DNA from: Tectiglobus sp965224045
GTDB lineage: Bacteria > Pseudomonadota > Alphaproteobacteria > Rhizobiales > Hyphomicrobiaceae
Length of the DNA: 64,000 bases
Assembly (NCBI GenBank): GCA_965224045.1
Contig: CBDCYD010000005.1
Span: forward strand, 186,001 to 250,000
Direction of reading: 5' to 3'
Shown here: positions 48,015 to 57,420 of the stretch, piece after piece
Layout of the letters: each line of letters opens with the position of its first letter
How positions within the stretch are numbered: position 1 is the first letter of the stretch
Translations under genes and position numbers: made by a program
Notes under the pieces: model-generated
Told to the model about the DNA's origin: nothing
Database searches by the model: none
The model's input: only the letters and a program-made list of their open reading frames with translations

Positions 48015-48348
48015 CCTCGAGCAGGTCCTCGGTCCGGTCCTGATGGACACGTGGGGTGAGACCGTCACCTGCCTGCCGATCGTCTCGCAACCGGCCCAGC
48101 CGGCGTTTGACGTGACGGCTGTGTTCGATGCTGAGCACGAGGTCATCCTCGAGCACATCAAAGACAGCGAAATCGACGCCGCCGGCCATTCGACGACCAT
48201 GCCGGTGGTGACCGTGCGCCTCTCCGACTTCGCGGTTGCACCGAAGATGGGTGATCAGTTCACCATTCGCAGCCAGGTTTACATCGTCTACGACCCGCAG
48301 CCGGACGGTGAGGGTTTTGCCGATCTGGTTCTCAGAAAGCAAATCTGA
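48001..48348 (+). CDS. Head-tail attachment protein, FII-like
   Basis: 115 aa. HSTTMPVVTVRLSDFAVAPK, DQFTIRSQVYIVYDPQPDGE and FADLVLRKQ fit the small beta-barrel of gpFII/phage_attach proteins. ATG 48001 (ATG 47998 also possible). Overlaps the next gene by 1 bp. Confidence 0.7.
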   Translation: MARIDLEQVLGPVLMDTWGETVTCLPIVSQPAQPAFDVTAVFDAEHEVILEHIKDSEIDAAGHSTTMPVVTVRLSDFAVAPKMGDQFTIRSQVYIVYDPQPDGEGFADLVLRKQI

Positions 48349-48875
48349 TGCTCATATTCGATGCGATAACCGACTCGATCGTAGCGCGATTGCAGGCGGC
48401 CAACATCGCCGGCGGCAACGTTGTCAAACACCGCGGCCAACCGACTACGGAAGATGACTATCCGATTTGCAACGTCTCATTCGGCGGCGACCAGGCGCAG
48501 GCGCCCGACGGCGGCCGCAATGCCGTGACGCATCTCGAGCACACGACGACCTTCAGCGTCGACGTGATTGCACGCGCCAATACGGGGCCAGAACTGCGCG
48601 TCGCGCTCGCCGGTTTCGGCGAGGCGATCTACGACGCGCTTTTGGCTGACCGCACGTGGCTCGACGAGACGGAAGGGGAAGGCATCGGCGGCGTGCGCCA
48701 GGCCTACGACTATCCGCCGGACGGTAACGAGTTCATCGGCCGCATTTCCGTGCAGATCGATGTTCTGAGCCGGACCATCTGGGAGCCCACGCTTCCATCT
48801 GATGCCGGAGACCTGGCCGAGATCGAACTCAGCACGCCGGCAACGGCACCCGTCATCGACGTTCCCACCGAGTAA
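48348..48875 (+). CDS. Tail terminator-like protein
   Basis: 175 aa. IFDAITDSIVARLQAANIAG at the start, EHTTTFSVDVIARANTGPEL in the middle and ISVQIDVLSRTIW fit gpU-type tail terminators that cap the tail tube. Acidic C-terminus. Position between head-tail connector and sheath genes supports it. Confidence 0.65.
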   Translation: MLIFDAITDSIVARLQAANIAGGNVVKHRGQPTTEDDYPICNVSFGGDQAQAPDGGRNAVTHLEHTTTFSVDVIARANTGPELRVALAGFGEAIYDALLADRTWLDETEGEGIGGVRQAYDYPPDGNEFIGRISVQIDVLSRTIWEPTLPSDAGDLAEIELSTPATAPVIDVPTE

Positions 48876-48905
48876 CCCCAACGAAAATCGAAGGACTCCT
48901 AGACC

Positions 48906-49151
48906 ATGGCAGAGCGGTTCTACGTGACACCGCGGCCGGGGCTCAGCTTGCGCGACCCTGGCTCGCTCGAAATCTTGCCGGCGCTCGGCGACTGGAAACA
49001 CAACCGAACCGCCTGGCAGCGCATCGCGGCCGTCGGCGATTGTGTGCTGTCCGACAAGCCCCTCACCAAGGCGGAGTACAAAAAGGCCTTTGGCCAGGAC
49101 CCGCCACCCGAACCCCAACCCGATGAGAGCGCAGCGGCGAAGGAGGCGTAA
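48906..49151 (+). CDS. DUF2635 protein (Mu-like tail region)
   Basis: 81 aa. FYVTPRPGLSLRDPGS and YKKAFGQDPPPEPQ match DUF2635 (KV.P..GL.VRDP), found just before sheath genes in Mu-like phages. Role unknown. Confidence 0.8.
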   Translation: MAERFYVTPRPGLSLRDPGSLEILPALGDWKHNRTAWQRIAAVGDCVLSDKPLTKAEYKKAFGQDPPPEPQPDESAAAKEA

Positions 49152-49154
49152 CCC

Positions 49155-50678
49155 ATGGCCATCAGCTACAATCACGTTCCGGAGAACCTGCGGCTACGCG
49201 GCTTCTGGCCGGAGATCGACCCGTCACGCGCCGGCACCTTCACCAACAATCGCCGCATGCTGGTCATGGGCCACAAGCTGGCTGCCGGCAGCGTCGCCGA
49301 CAATGTTCTGACGCGCGGCGGCTCGGCCGACTATGCGCGACCGCTGGTAGGTCGTGCGTCGATGCTCGAGCGCATGATCATCAAGCTGCGGGAGAACAAC
49401 GGCTTCGATGATGTTTGGTTCGTCTCCGTTCCCGAAGTGACCGGCACCGCTGCCAGCGGCAGCATCCAGGTCACAGCCGGTGCCACGGCGGCCGGCGTCA
49501 TTTACATCTACGTTGCCGGCCAGCGCGTTGCCGTGCCTGTGGCATCCAGCGATACGGCCAACGATATCGCCACTAAGATCGACGTGGCCATCACCGCGGC
49601 GCTGGACCTGCCGGTCACGTCCTCCGTTTCAACGGATACGGTCACGCTGACGGCGAAGTGGAAGGGTGTCACCGGCAACGACATCGACATCCGGATCAAC
49701 TACCTCGGCACTTTGGGCGCCGAGGCATTGCCGGCCGGCGTAGCATTGACCATCACGCCAATGGCGAGCGGCACTGGCGTTCCCGACCTGACGGCCGCGT
49801 TTGCCGCACTCGGCGACGAAGAGTTTGAAACCATCGTCACGCCGTGGACCGACGCCGCCGCGCTCAATGCGGTCGACGATGAATGGGACCAGGAAGGTGA
49901 TGACGGCCGGTGGGGATGGCAGCGCCAGCTTTATGGTCACGTGTGGTCAGCCGCCGAGGACACCTACGGTGGCCTGACCACGTTGGGTCAGTCCCGCAAC
50001 GGGCCCTCGCAGTCGACCTGGGGCTACCACGACTCGCCGACGCCGTCGTGGGAGCGCGCCGCTGCAATTGCCGGCGCAGCTCATCGTCCGCTGATGAACG
50101 ACCCGGCCCGCCCGATCGGGACGATCCCGATCCGCGGCGTGCTTGCTGCGCCGGAAGGTAGCCGGTTCTCGAAAGCGGAGAAGAACGCTCTGCTGTTCGA
50201 TGGCATCACCGTCGCTGATGAGATGCCGGACGGCTCGCTGCAGATCCAGCAGGCGATCACGCACTATCAGGTTAACGAGTACCTGATCGACGACAACTCT
50301 CAGCTCAAGGTCAACACGCGTTACACCTACGCCTACGTTGTCCGCCGGCTCAAATTCCACCTACTGCAGCGGTTTCCGCGCCACAAGATCGTCAATGACG
50401 GTACGCGTGTCGGCCCCGGCCAGGCGGCGACGTCGCCGTCCGGGATCAAGGCGGAAATCGCGGCCGTCTACCGTCAGCTCGAGAACATCGCGATTCTCGA
50501 AAACGCACAGGCGGCACTCGCGGCAACCATCGTCGAACGACATGAGAGCAACGCGGACCGCGTCAACATCCTGTTCACGCCCGACTTCGTCAACCAGCTC
50601 GACGTCATGGCAGTCAAGGTCCAGTACCGCCTGCAATTCGCGGTCGATTTTTCTGAAACCGCGGTGCCGATCGTCTAA
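49155..50678 (+). CDS. Contractile tail sheath protein, Mu gpL-like
   Basis: 507 aa, near the size of Mu gpL (495). Starts MAISYNHVPENLRLRGFWPE; contains repeated beta-rich domain (ASGSIQVTAGATAAGVIYIY), then EDTYGGLTTLGQSRNGPSQS and the C-terminal YAYVVRRLKFHLLQRFPRHK, all typical. Forms the outer contracting tube, so the phage is a myovirus. RBS and spacing good. Confidence 0.92.
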   Translation: MAISYNHVPENLRLRGFWPEIDPSRAGTFTNNRRMLVMGHKLAAGSVADNVLTRGGSADYARPLVGRASMLERMIIKLRENNGFDDVWFVSVPEVTGTAASGSIQVTAGATAAGVIYIYVAGQRVAVPVASSDTANDIATKIDVAITAALDLPVTSSVSTDTVTLTAKWKGVTGNDIDIRINYLGTLGAEALPAGVALTITPMASGTGVPDLTAAFAALGDEEFETIVTPWTDAAALNAVDDEWDQEGDDGRWGWQRQLYGHVWSAAEDTYGGLTTLGQSRNGPSQSTWGYHDSPTPSWERAAAIAGAAHRPLMNDPARPIGTIPIRGVLAAPEGSRFSKAEKNALLFDGITVADEMPDGSLQIQQAITHYQVNEYLIDDNSQLKVNTRYTYAYVVRRLKFHLLQRFPRHKIVNDGTRVGPGQAATSPSGIKAEIAAVYRQLENIAILENAQAALAATIVERHESNADRVNILFTPDFVNQLDVMAVKVQYRLQFAVDFSETAVPIV

Positions 50679-50702
50679 GGCGCGCGCTAGGGAGAACCCA
50701 TC

Positions 50703-51083
50703 ATGGCAAACAAACGCATCGCGGGCATGCTCGAGATCAAGTTCACGACGGCCAGCGGCAACACCGGTCAGGTTGCCGTGCGCGGCAGCTGGACGATTTC
50801 GCCATCCCGAACCGAAAAGGAAGGCATCGCCGGCCAGGACTACGTCCACGGCTTCAAGGAGGTGCCGCGCGTGCCGTTCATGGAAGGCGATGCCAGCTAT
50901 CTGGCCGACGTCGATATTCAGGCGATCGACGAGGGTGAGGACTTCACCGTCATCGGGACCCTCGCCAACGGGCACCGCTACATGGGCAGTGACGGTTGGC
51001 GGGCGGAAGCCACCGAAATCGAATCCGAAGACGGCAAGTTCAAGTTGCGCTTCGAGTTCGATGAAATCAGGCGCCTGGCCTAG
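50703..51083 (+). CDS. Tail tube protein, Mu gpM-like
   Basis: 126 aa. GMLEIKFTTASGNTGQVAVR, HGFKEVPRVPFMEGD and IGTLANGHRYMGSDGWRAEA match the Phage tail tube family (Mu gpM). It makes the inner tube for DNA delivery. ATG 50703 follows GGGAGAA. Confidence 0.9.
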   Translation: MANKRIAGMLEIKFTTASGNTGQVAVRGSWTISPSRTEKEGIAGQDYVHGFKEVPRVPFMEGDASYLADVDIQAIDEGEDFTVIGTLANGHRYMGSDGWRAEATEIESEDGKFKLRFEFDEIRRLA

Positions 51084-51129
51084 CCGGGCGTTGCAGGGGC
51101 ACTGCTATTACAAATAGGGGGATAGGGCA

Positions 51130-51678
51130 ATGAGCCACGATCAACGCGATGTCATGAACATCGACACAACGGGTCTTGTGCCGCCGGCACAGGACCCCAA
51201 CAACCCACCGCGACCTACGCCGCACATGCAGCCTGCGCCGGCCGCGCCGCAACCGACTCCGGTGCCGGCCGCTCATGCGGCGGCCATGCCGGAACCGACT
51301 CCGACTCCGGTGCGGGCGGATGCTTCCACGCACGCGGTCGCATCGGCGCAGGGCGAGGCGACAGAGGTCGCACGCGTTGATGTCAACGAGCGATCGGTCT
51401 ACCTGTCGAGGCCGTATCCTGCGTTTCAGTTGATGGTTTCAGAATTTACGGTACGCAAGCCGACTGCTCTCGAGCTGCGACGCTGCGGCCATCCCTTGCG
51501 TAACATTATCGATCCCTCGTCTCAGGCTGTCACAGGCGTGGAGGTCAACTATGAGGCTGTCGCGCGCTACATCCCGTTGATATCCAAGCCCGAGATTCCC
51601 GGGACGACGGTTGATCAGTTCGAAATCGAGGATCTCGACGCCTGCGCGAGTGCCGTCGTGGGTTTTTTTCTGGCGTAG
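51130..51678 (+). CDS. Tail assembly chaperone (unshifted form)
   Basis: 182 aa. A Pro/Ala-rich N-terminal half (residues 15-70) precedes the Mu gp41-like domain (YLSRPYPAFQLMVSEFTVRK, ALELRRCGHPLRNIIDP). Ends TTT TTT CTG GCG TAG right at a slippery run. It binds the tape measure protein during tail assembly. Confidence 0.8.
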   Translation: MSHDQRDVMNIDTTGLVPPAQDPNNPPRPTPHMQPAPAAPQPTPVPAAHAAAMPEPTPTPVRADASTHAVASAQGEATEVARVDVNERSVYLSRPYPAFQLMVSEFTVRKPTALELRRCGHPLRNIIDPSSQAVTGVEVNYEAVARYIPLISKPEIPGTTVDQFEIEDLDACASAVVGFFLA

Positions 51679-51839
51679 GTGAGGACGATACCGAGACGCT
51701 GATCAACGGCGCATATGACCTTGCCTACTTGTTCAAGCAGGACCCGGATACGTTTCTAGCGAAGTCCATCGATGACCTCGTTGAGCATCTGCATCGAGCG
51801 GACTTGCTAACGAAACGCATCAATCCCGATACGGCCTAA
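51130..51839 (+). CDS. Tail assembly chaperone, -1 frameshift product
   Basis: A -1 shift at GGTTTTTTTC (51661-51670) extends the chaperone by 57 codons: after GFF the new frame reads SGVGEDDTETLINGAYDLAY, LFKQDPDTFLAKSIDDLVEH and ends at TAA 51837-51839. Such gpG/gpGT-type shifts are conserved across tailed phages; here the run of seven T is the site. The tape measure gene starts 5 bp later. Confidence 0.8.
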
Positions 51840-51843
51840 TCTC

Positions 51844-54084
51844 ATGAGCCAACCACTTGATCTTCGCGGCCGTGCCATCATCGCAGATGCCGGGGCCACA
51901 CGCACGCTTTTCGGCATTAAGCGCGGTATGCATGGCGTTGCCAAACAGGCGACGGCAATGTCGACCGTCGTCACGAACGCCGGCAAGAGCGCGACGCTTG
52001 CCGGCAAGCGCATGCAGAAAATGACGGGCGGTGTCAGCGGAACCGGCCTTGTCGGCTTCGGCGCCGCTGCCGGCGGTGCCGCGTTCCTGCGCAACGAGTA
52101 CAACTATCAGGCCGCGATGAACCGCACGCAGGCCATTCTCAACATTACTAACGAGAAGGCGTTCAAACCGCATCGCGATCTGGTGATCGAACTGGCCAAG
52201 CGATATCCGACGACGTCGGCCCAAATTGCCCAGGGCGCTAGCGAATTGGCCATGGCCGGCATGTCGCTAAAAGAGGTCAACAATGCCCTCGAGGCGACGG
52301 TGCAAGGCTCCATGGCATCCGGTGAGTCCATCAAGATCGTCGGGATGGGCGTGACCGACGTCGTTATGGGCCTCGGCAAGGCACTCACAAAGGGGAACTT
52401 TCTGCACATCAACAACGTCCTTGCCGCAGGCGCGACGAGCTACGCGCAAAACTATCGCCAGTTCCTTGATGGCCTTGCAAAGACGGCACCACTCGCCCGC
52501 ATGCAGGGCATGGCGGTCGAACGGCTTGTCGGCATTCTCGGTATTCTCGCCGACGCCGGGTTCAAGGGCGCCAAAGGTGGAACGGCGTTGCGAACATCAA
52601 TGATCAATGCGGCGGCGCCGTCCAAAAAGGCGCAGGATTTGCTGGCGCGATACAACGTTGATCTGACGAAGTTTCAGAAGCGTGTCGACAACTTCCAGCT
52701 CACGGGAGCGAAAGGCGCCCGGTCGCTGAGCGAGTACATTGCGCAAGAACTCAACATTGATTCCGAAAGGGCAAACCTCTCGAGCGTTCTCAAACCGATC
52801 CTGTCCGATCCAAAGGCGCTCAAAAACATCCCTTCGCTCAAACAGCGTCTCGCAGCGGCAATTCGAAATTCGCTTGGGGTCGACGATCCGGAAAATGCAC
52901 GTCTTATCGGCAAATCCGTTGAGCGGTTTGTGCAAGCCGGTTTTCAGCAGATGAATTTCGAGGGCTTCCTTCGTCATCTTGCAAAAGAGGGGCTGGACAA
53001 TAACACCGTGCTCATGAAGGAGTTGTTCGGCAAACGCTTTGTTGCGCAAATGGCCGGCGTTATCGCTTCGATGCGATCAGGTGCTTTTGACAAGAAGCTG
53101 GGCGATATCTTCCTGCCTCGAATTGAAGGGGCTGTGAAGCGTTTCGCTCAGATCTTGATGAAAGGTCTTCCCGGCGCGCTAAAACGCCTAGCTGGCGCAT
53201 TTGATGGCCTGATGCGTGCCCTGGCTAGCTCGGGGGCGATCGACGAGGTGGTCAAGGGCCTCAATTGGTTGCGCGATGCAATCAACGGCTTGTCGAAGAC
53301 TGACAAGACTATCCTCAAGTGGGCGACGCTTGCAGGGTTGGGCTTTGCGGCTCTTGCTCCGATCGGCTTCGTCATAATGGGCGTTGTAGGCGGGATCACG
53401 AGCCTTGCAACCGGCATTGGCCTGCTTGTTGGTGCAGGTGCGACGCTGGCGCGCTTCACAGGCATCCTGAAGGGCTTTTCCGCAGCTGCCAAGGCTGCAG
53501 GCGCTGCCGCAGCCGCGATCGGTCTAGGTGCAGCGGGAGCGGGCGCAGGTGCCGCGGCCACGGGGGCTGGAGCCGCCGGTGCCGGCGCACTGGCTCTCAG
53601 CCGCAAGCGCGCGCTACCGGGCGCCGGCAAGGTTGCGTCCGGTGCAGCTGCCGGCAAGGTCGGCGGCCGTCTTCTGGGTCGTCTTATCCCCGGCCTCGGC
53701 TGGGCACTTGCCGCTTACGGGATCTATGAGGCCGTGCAGGCCTATCGCAAGACCGGTAGTCTCAAGGACGCCGGCAAGGCGTTCATCGGCCTGCCGACCG
53801 GTGATGGCAAGGCGACACCTGGCGCCGGTGCTGGAAGGACGACTGCCCAGAAGGGTGGTCCGTCCGTCGAGGAAATGCAGCGCACCGCCAGCCGCATCAA
53901 GTCGATTGCAGGCGGCATCGATCTCACGGCCGAAGGTCGCCGTGTAGCCGAGACATTTGCGGCCGGTATTCGATCCGGCGCGGCGTCCGTCGAAGCCGCT
54001 GCCCAGGACCTTGGTCGGCGTGCGCGAGCAGCTAGCAAAGTGCAGCTGAATACCGGGCCATCAATGCAAGGGCTGATGCCGTGA
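51844..54084 (+). CDS. Tape measure protein
   Basis: 746 aa. Mu gp42-like TP901 core (QAMSTVVTNAGKSATLAGKR, ALEATVQGSMASGESIKIVG, GTALRTSMINAAAPSKKAQD). Hydrophobic segments around residues 495-540 (LAPIGFVIMGVVGGITSLAT) and an Ala/Gly-rich stretch after them are typical. Determines tail length and is ejected with DNA. ATG 51844; ends overlapping the gpN-like gene. Confidence 0.9.
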   Translation: MSQPLDLRGRAIIADAGATRTLFGIKRGMHGVAKQATAMSTVVTNAGKSATLAGKRMQKMTGGVSGTGLVGFGAAAGGAAFLRNEYNYQAAMNRTQAILNITNEKAFKPHRDLVIELAKRYPTTSAQIAQGASELAMAGMSLKEVNNALEATVQGSMASGESIKIVGMGVTDVVMGLGKALTKGNFLHINNVLAAGATSYAQNYRQFLDGLAKTAPLARMQGMAVERLVGILGILADAGFKGAKGGTALRTSMINAAAPSKKAQDLLARYNVDLTKFQKRVDNFQLTGAKGARSLSEYIAQELNIDSERANLSSVLKPILSDPKALKNIPSLKQRLAAAIRNSLGVDDPENARLIGKSVERFVQAGFQQMNFEGFLRHLAKEGLDNNTVLMKELFGKRFVAQMAGVIASMRSGAFDKKLGDIFLPRIEGAVKRFAQILMKGLPGALKRLAGAFDGLMRALASSGAIDEVVKGLNWLRDAINGLSKTDKTILKWATLAGLGFAALAPIGFVIMGVVGGITSLATGIGLLVGAGATLARFTGILKGFSAAAKAAGAAAAAIGLGAAGAGAGAAATGAGAAGAGALALSRKRALPGAGKVASGAAAGKVGGRLLGRLIPGLGWALAAYGIYEAVQAYRKTGSLKDAGKAFIGLPTGDGKATPGAGAGRTTAQKGGPSVEEMQRTASRIKSIAGGIDLTAEGRRVAETFAAGIRSGAASVEAAAQDLGRRARAASKVQLNTGPSMQGLMP

Positions 54085-54551
54085 CGTGGCGCCAGAACCT
54101 GCGTCCGGCTTCGTTCCGTGGCGTCGGTTTTCACGTTGAAGACCGGGACCTCAGTGGCGGTCGGCGCATCAAGAACCACGAGTATCCGAAGCGGGATATC
54201 AACTTCCCCGAGGATATGGGTCTTAAGACGCGTGAACTCAGTCCCTCGGCCTATCTGATCGGCGATGACTACGCTTCGCGGCGCGACCAGCTCGTGGCCG
54301 CGCTCGAGCGTGAAGGGCCCGGGAGCTACGTAGATCACTGGGGGCGCTCACAGCGTGTTGTCGTCCTGGATTTCTCGCTTAGCGAATCTCGGGACGAAGG
54401 CCGGATGTGCCGCATCGACATCGTATTCCTTAATGCTGGAGCCGTGCTCTATCCGGCGGCCGTGCCTGCAACGGCCGTGCAGCTCGTGACGGCCGCCGGC
54501 GGCCTCATGAGAGCGGCCAGGGACGCTTTTGCGGACCAATACAGAAGGTGA
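54081..54551 (+). CDS. Mu gpN-like protein, N-terminal half (DNA circularisation domain)
   Basis: 156 aa from GTG 54081. WRQNLRPASFRGVGFHVEDR and HEYPKRDINFPEDMG are the DNA_circ_N domain found at the N-terminus of Mu gpN, a baseplate/tail-tip protein. Ends at TGA 54549-54551. The next gene continues in the same frame with the gpN C-terminal domain. Confidence 0.85.
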   Translation: MTWRQNLRPASFRGVGFHVEDRDLSGGRRIKNHEYPKRDINFPEDMGLKTRELSPSAYLIGDDYASRRDQLVAALEREGPGSYVDHWGRSQRVVVLDFSLSESRDEGRMCRIDIVFLNAGAVLYPAAVPATAVQLVTAAGGLMRAARDAFADQYRR

Positions 54552-54554
54552 AGC

Positions 54555-55283
54555 ATGGCGGCCCCCTTTCCCGACTACGTGCTCGAGGCATCGGAAACGA
54601 TCCTGACGACATTGCTGCCGGTGTTGGCGGCCCGTCGCGGCGCCATTGGCGATGACCAGGCGGCGGCGCGCGCCGCGCGAACGATCGACGCGCTGCTGAG
54701 TGACACGCGGGCGGCCGCGCGATCGGCAACGCTCGGTGACGACATTGCCGCTGCCTTTGACGACAGCCGGTTGGCGCTGGCCGATCCGCGAATTGCAATC
54801 AGCCTGTTCGCCCGCGTCGTGACGGCAGCACGCGCCATTAAGCCGGTGGCTGTGACAAGTGCGGCCTCGGCCGGTCAACGTCAGAACGAAATCGCGCTCG
54901 CCGGCCTGTTCGAATGGCTCGCGATCGCCGGGCAGTGCCAGGCACTCGGCGACGTCGACTTGCGCTCCTATGACGAAGCCCGGCGCTACCGGCTCAACCT
55001 AGCCCGGTCGATCGATATCAGCATCGAACGGGCATCTGATCTCGGTTTGCAAGACGTGATGATGGCGCTCAGAACGGCGCAAGGAAAGCTCGTGCGCGAC
55101 ATGATCGAGCGCGGGCGGCCGCTGGCGCGCATCGTGACCTACCGCACCGCCGTTCCACTGCCGGCGGTCGTGCTGGCGCATCGTCTCTATCAGGACGCCG
55201 GGAGGGCAACGGAGCTGATGGCCGAGAACGCTCACAATCACCCGGGGTTCATGCCGCTTAGCGGGCGTGCCTACAGCCGATGA
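54555..55283 (+). CDS. Mu gpN-like protein, C-terminal half
   Basis: 242 aa. LPAVVLAHRLYQDAGRATEL and NHPGFMPLSGRAY match the C-terminal end of Mu gpN proteins. ATG 54555 lies one codon after the TGA and has AAGGTG 4 nt upstream, so it can be translated on its own. Same frame as the preceding gene. Confidence 0.8.
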   Translation: MAAPFPDYVLEASETILTTLLPVLAARRGAIGDDQAAARAARTIDALLSDTRAAARSATLGDDIAAAFDDSRLALADPRIAISLFARVVTAARAIKPVAVTSAASAGQRQNEIALAGLFEWLAIAGQCQALGDVDLRSYDEARRYRLNLARSIDISIERASDLGLQDVMMALRTAQGKLVRDMIERGRPLARIVTYRTAVPLPAVVLAHRLYQDAGRATELMAENAHNHPGFMPLSGRAYSR

Positions 55284-56401
55284 CAGAAGTCGTGTTGCGG
55301 TCCGGCGGTTGGGATTACTCCGGCTGGACCAAGATCGACATCAATCGCTCGGTTAAGAACATGGCGGGCGAGTTCTCGTTCGAGACGAGCGAGCGATGGT
55401 CGGGCGGCCGCAACGCGCCGTCTTTCCTGCTCGACTGGCAACGCATTCGCGAGGGGGATCCCGCCGAGGTGCTGTATTACGGCGTGCCGGTGGTCACCGG
55501 TTACGTCGACGTCTATCAGCCACGCTACGGCCCCCAGGAACACACGGCATCCCTGCAGGGGCGCTCAAAGACAGGTGATCCGGTCGATTCTTCAGCGATC
55601 GTGCCCAACGGTGAGTTCAAAAAGACCAAGCTCGACCAGCTCGCGCGCACCACACTGAAACCGTTTGGGGTGGGCGTGAAGGTGGAGGCCGACACCAGCC
55701 AGGTGATTAAGCGCGCCAGCGTGCATCCCGGCGAAACGGCGCATGAATTTATCGAACGGTACGCACGCCAGCAGGGCATCCTGCCGACCGATGACGAGTA
55801 CGGTGATTTCCGGCTGCTGCAGGTGCAGGATGGCGGCCCGGTCGCTTCGCTGATCGAGGGTGTGAACATCCTCGACGCCGGTGCAACGCTTCGTGCCGAC
55901 AAGCGTCATTCCGACTACCAGGTGCTTGGCCAGGAACAGGGCGACGACCAGCGGTTCGGCAAGGACGTATCCGGCGTCATCGCCCGGACGCGCGATCCGG
56001 CCGTCACGCGCTATCGGCCGCTGCAGATGTCGGTTGAGGGCGAAGGGACGCGCGAAGCGGCCCAGAAGCGGGCGGATTGGGAGGCGGCTACGCGCGCCGG
56101 CGAATCCGTGTCCGCCGACGTCACTGTGTGGGGATGGTTCTACGCCCCGGGCGCGCTCTGGACGCCAGGCGACAAGGTCGCGCTGGCGTCGCCCATGCTT
56201 GCGATCAACCGTGTGCTCGCGATCGAAAGCGTTAATTTCACCATCGACGACGGCGCCGGCACGATTTCGAAACTGAAACTGGTGCCGGTCGAGGCGCTCA
56301 ATCCGCAGGCCGGGCAGGCGGCCGCCGGCGGCCAAGGCAACGACCCCGCCTATTCGAACACGCGCCCCACGCAACCTGCAACGGTGAGTGCCTGGACATG
56401 A
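55280..56401 (+). CDS. Baseplate hub protein, Mu gpP-like
   Basis: 373 aa. GWDYSGWTKIDINRSVKNMA, GEFSFETSERW and AHEFIERYARQQGILPTDDE match gpP/gpD-type hub proteins (T4 gp27-like). It connects the tail tube to the spike. 4-bp overlap with both neighbours. Confidence 0.88.
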   Translation: MTEVVLRSGGWDYSGWTKIDINRSVKNMAGEFSFETSERWSGGRNAPSFLLDWQRIREGDPAEVLYYGVPVVTGYVDVYQPRYGPQEHTASLQGRSKTGDPVDSSAIVPNGEFKKTKLDQLARTTLKPFGVGVKVEADTSQVIKRASVHPGETAHEFIERYARQQGILPTDDEYGDFRLLQVQDGGPVASLIEGVNILDAGATLRADKRHSDYQVLGQEQGDDQRFGKDVSGVIARTRDPAVTRYRPLQMSVEGEGTREAAQKRADWEAATRAGESVSADVTVWGWFYAPGALWTPGDKVALASPMLAINRVLAIESVNFTIDDGAGTISKLKLVPVEALNPQAGQAAAGGQGNDPAYSNTRPTQPATVSAWT

Positions 56402-56871
56402 AAGATCTGACGCGGGCCGACGTGCGCCGCATGCTGCGCATGGCCGAAAACATGATCGTGCGCGGTGAACTCGACGGCGTCGACGACTCGACCAAGATGC
56501 AACTGCTCAACCTCAAGCTCGAGAATGGCTATCGCCCGAGCAAGGTGGAGCACTGGCATCCGTACGGGTTCACCTACCACCCGCAGAACGGTGCCGAGGT
56601 CCTGGCGCTTTCGTTGCGCGGCAATCGCGATCACATGGTTGTGCTGCCAGGTGCCGATCGCCGCTATCGCCTGAAGGGGCTGGAGCAAGGCGAACTCGCC
56701 GTCCACGACGACCAGGGGCAGAAGGTCCATTTCAAACGCGATTCGGTTTGGGCCGAGAGCGGTCAGAAGGTCGTGGCCAAGGCGCCGCGCGTCAATCTGG
56801 GCGACGACACCAACGTGCACCAGGTCCTTACCACGGCGGGCCCGTCGTCCATCGTTTACGCAAAGGTCTGA
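56398..56871 (+). CDS. Baseplate spike protein, Mu gp45-like
   Basis: 157 aa. Features: RMLRMAENMIVRGELDGVDD, NGYRPSKVEHWHPYGFTYHP, GAEVLALSLRGNRDHMVVLP and a C-terminal beta-rich VHFKRDSVWAESGQKVVAKA. OB-fold plus spike forming the membrane-piercing tip. Confidence 0.88.
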   Translation: MKDLTRADVRRMLRMAENMIVRGELDGVDDSTKMQLLNLKLENGYRPSKVEHWHPYGFTYHPQNGAEVLALSLRGNRDHMVVLPGADRRYRLKGLEQGELAVHDDQGQKVHFKRDSVWAESGQKVVAKAPRVNLGDDTNVHQVLTTAGPSSIVYAKV

Positions 56872-56874
56872 GCA

Positions 56875-57420
56875 ATGACCGACATTCGCGTTGATTGGGA
56901 TCCGGAAGCCTTTGCCGGCGACTGGCTGATGGATCCGCCGGATCTCGATGGCCGCTATGCGTTGGTGACCGCTGTGGCGGTATCGCTCTTTACGTGGCGC
57001 ACAGCCGAGGACGACGACCGGTTGCCGGACGGCACGACCAACCGCCGCGGCTGGTGGGCCGATGCCGAGGCGGCGGAAATCTACCCGGGCGCAACGCCGA
57101 TCGGGTCGCGGCTTTGGTTGCTCTACCGCGAAAAGCAGACCGAACAAACGCGCCAGCGGGCCGAAGGCTACATTGCCGAGGCCCTGCAATGGATGATCGA
57201 CCTGCAGCTCTGCGAGCAGGTGATTGTCGATGTGACCTGGTTCCGCCCGGAAATGCTCGGCGCCGAGATCACGCTCGTGCGCGGCACCGAGGGCTCGATC
57301 GCCGTGCGCTTCGAACGGCTCTGGGATGAGTTGTTCCCGCCACCGGAGCCGCCATCCATTCCGAAAGAATTGTCTGCGCCGCGCAGCTTCGGCGGCAGCT
57401 TTGCACGGGAGTTTGCCTAA
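56875..57420 (+). CDS. Baseplate protein, Mu gp46-like
   Basis: 181 aa. DIRVDWDPEAFAGDWLMDPP, WTAED-free middle TNRRGWWADAEAAEIYPG, LWLLYREKQTEQTRQRAEGY. gp46 is the wedge protein related to T4 gp25. ATG 56875; next gene overlaps by 1 bp. Confidence 0.88.
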   Translation: MTDIRVDWDPEAFAGDWLMDPPDLDGRYALVTAVAVSLFTWRTAEDDDRLPDGTTNRRGWWADAEAAEIYPGATPIGSRLWLLYREKQTEQTRQRAEGYIAEALQWMIDLQLCEQVIVDVTWFRPEMLGAEITLVRGTEGSIAVRFERLWDELFPPPEPPSIPKELSAPRSFGGSFAREFA

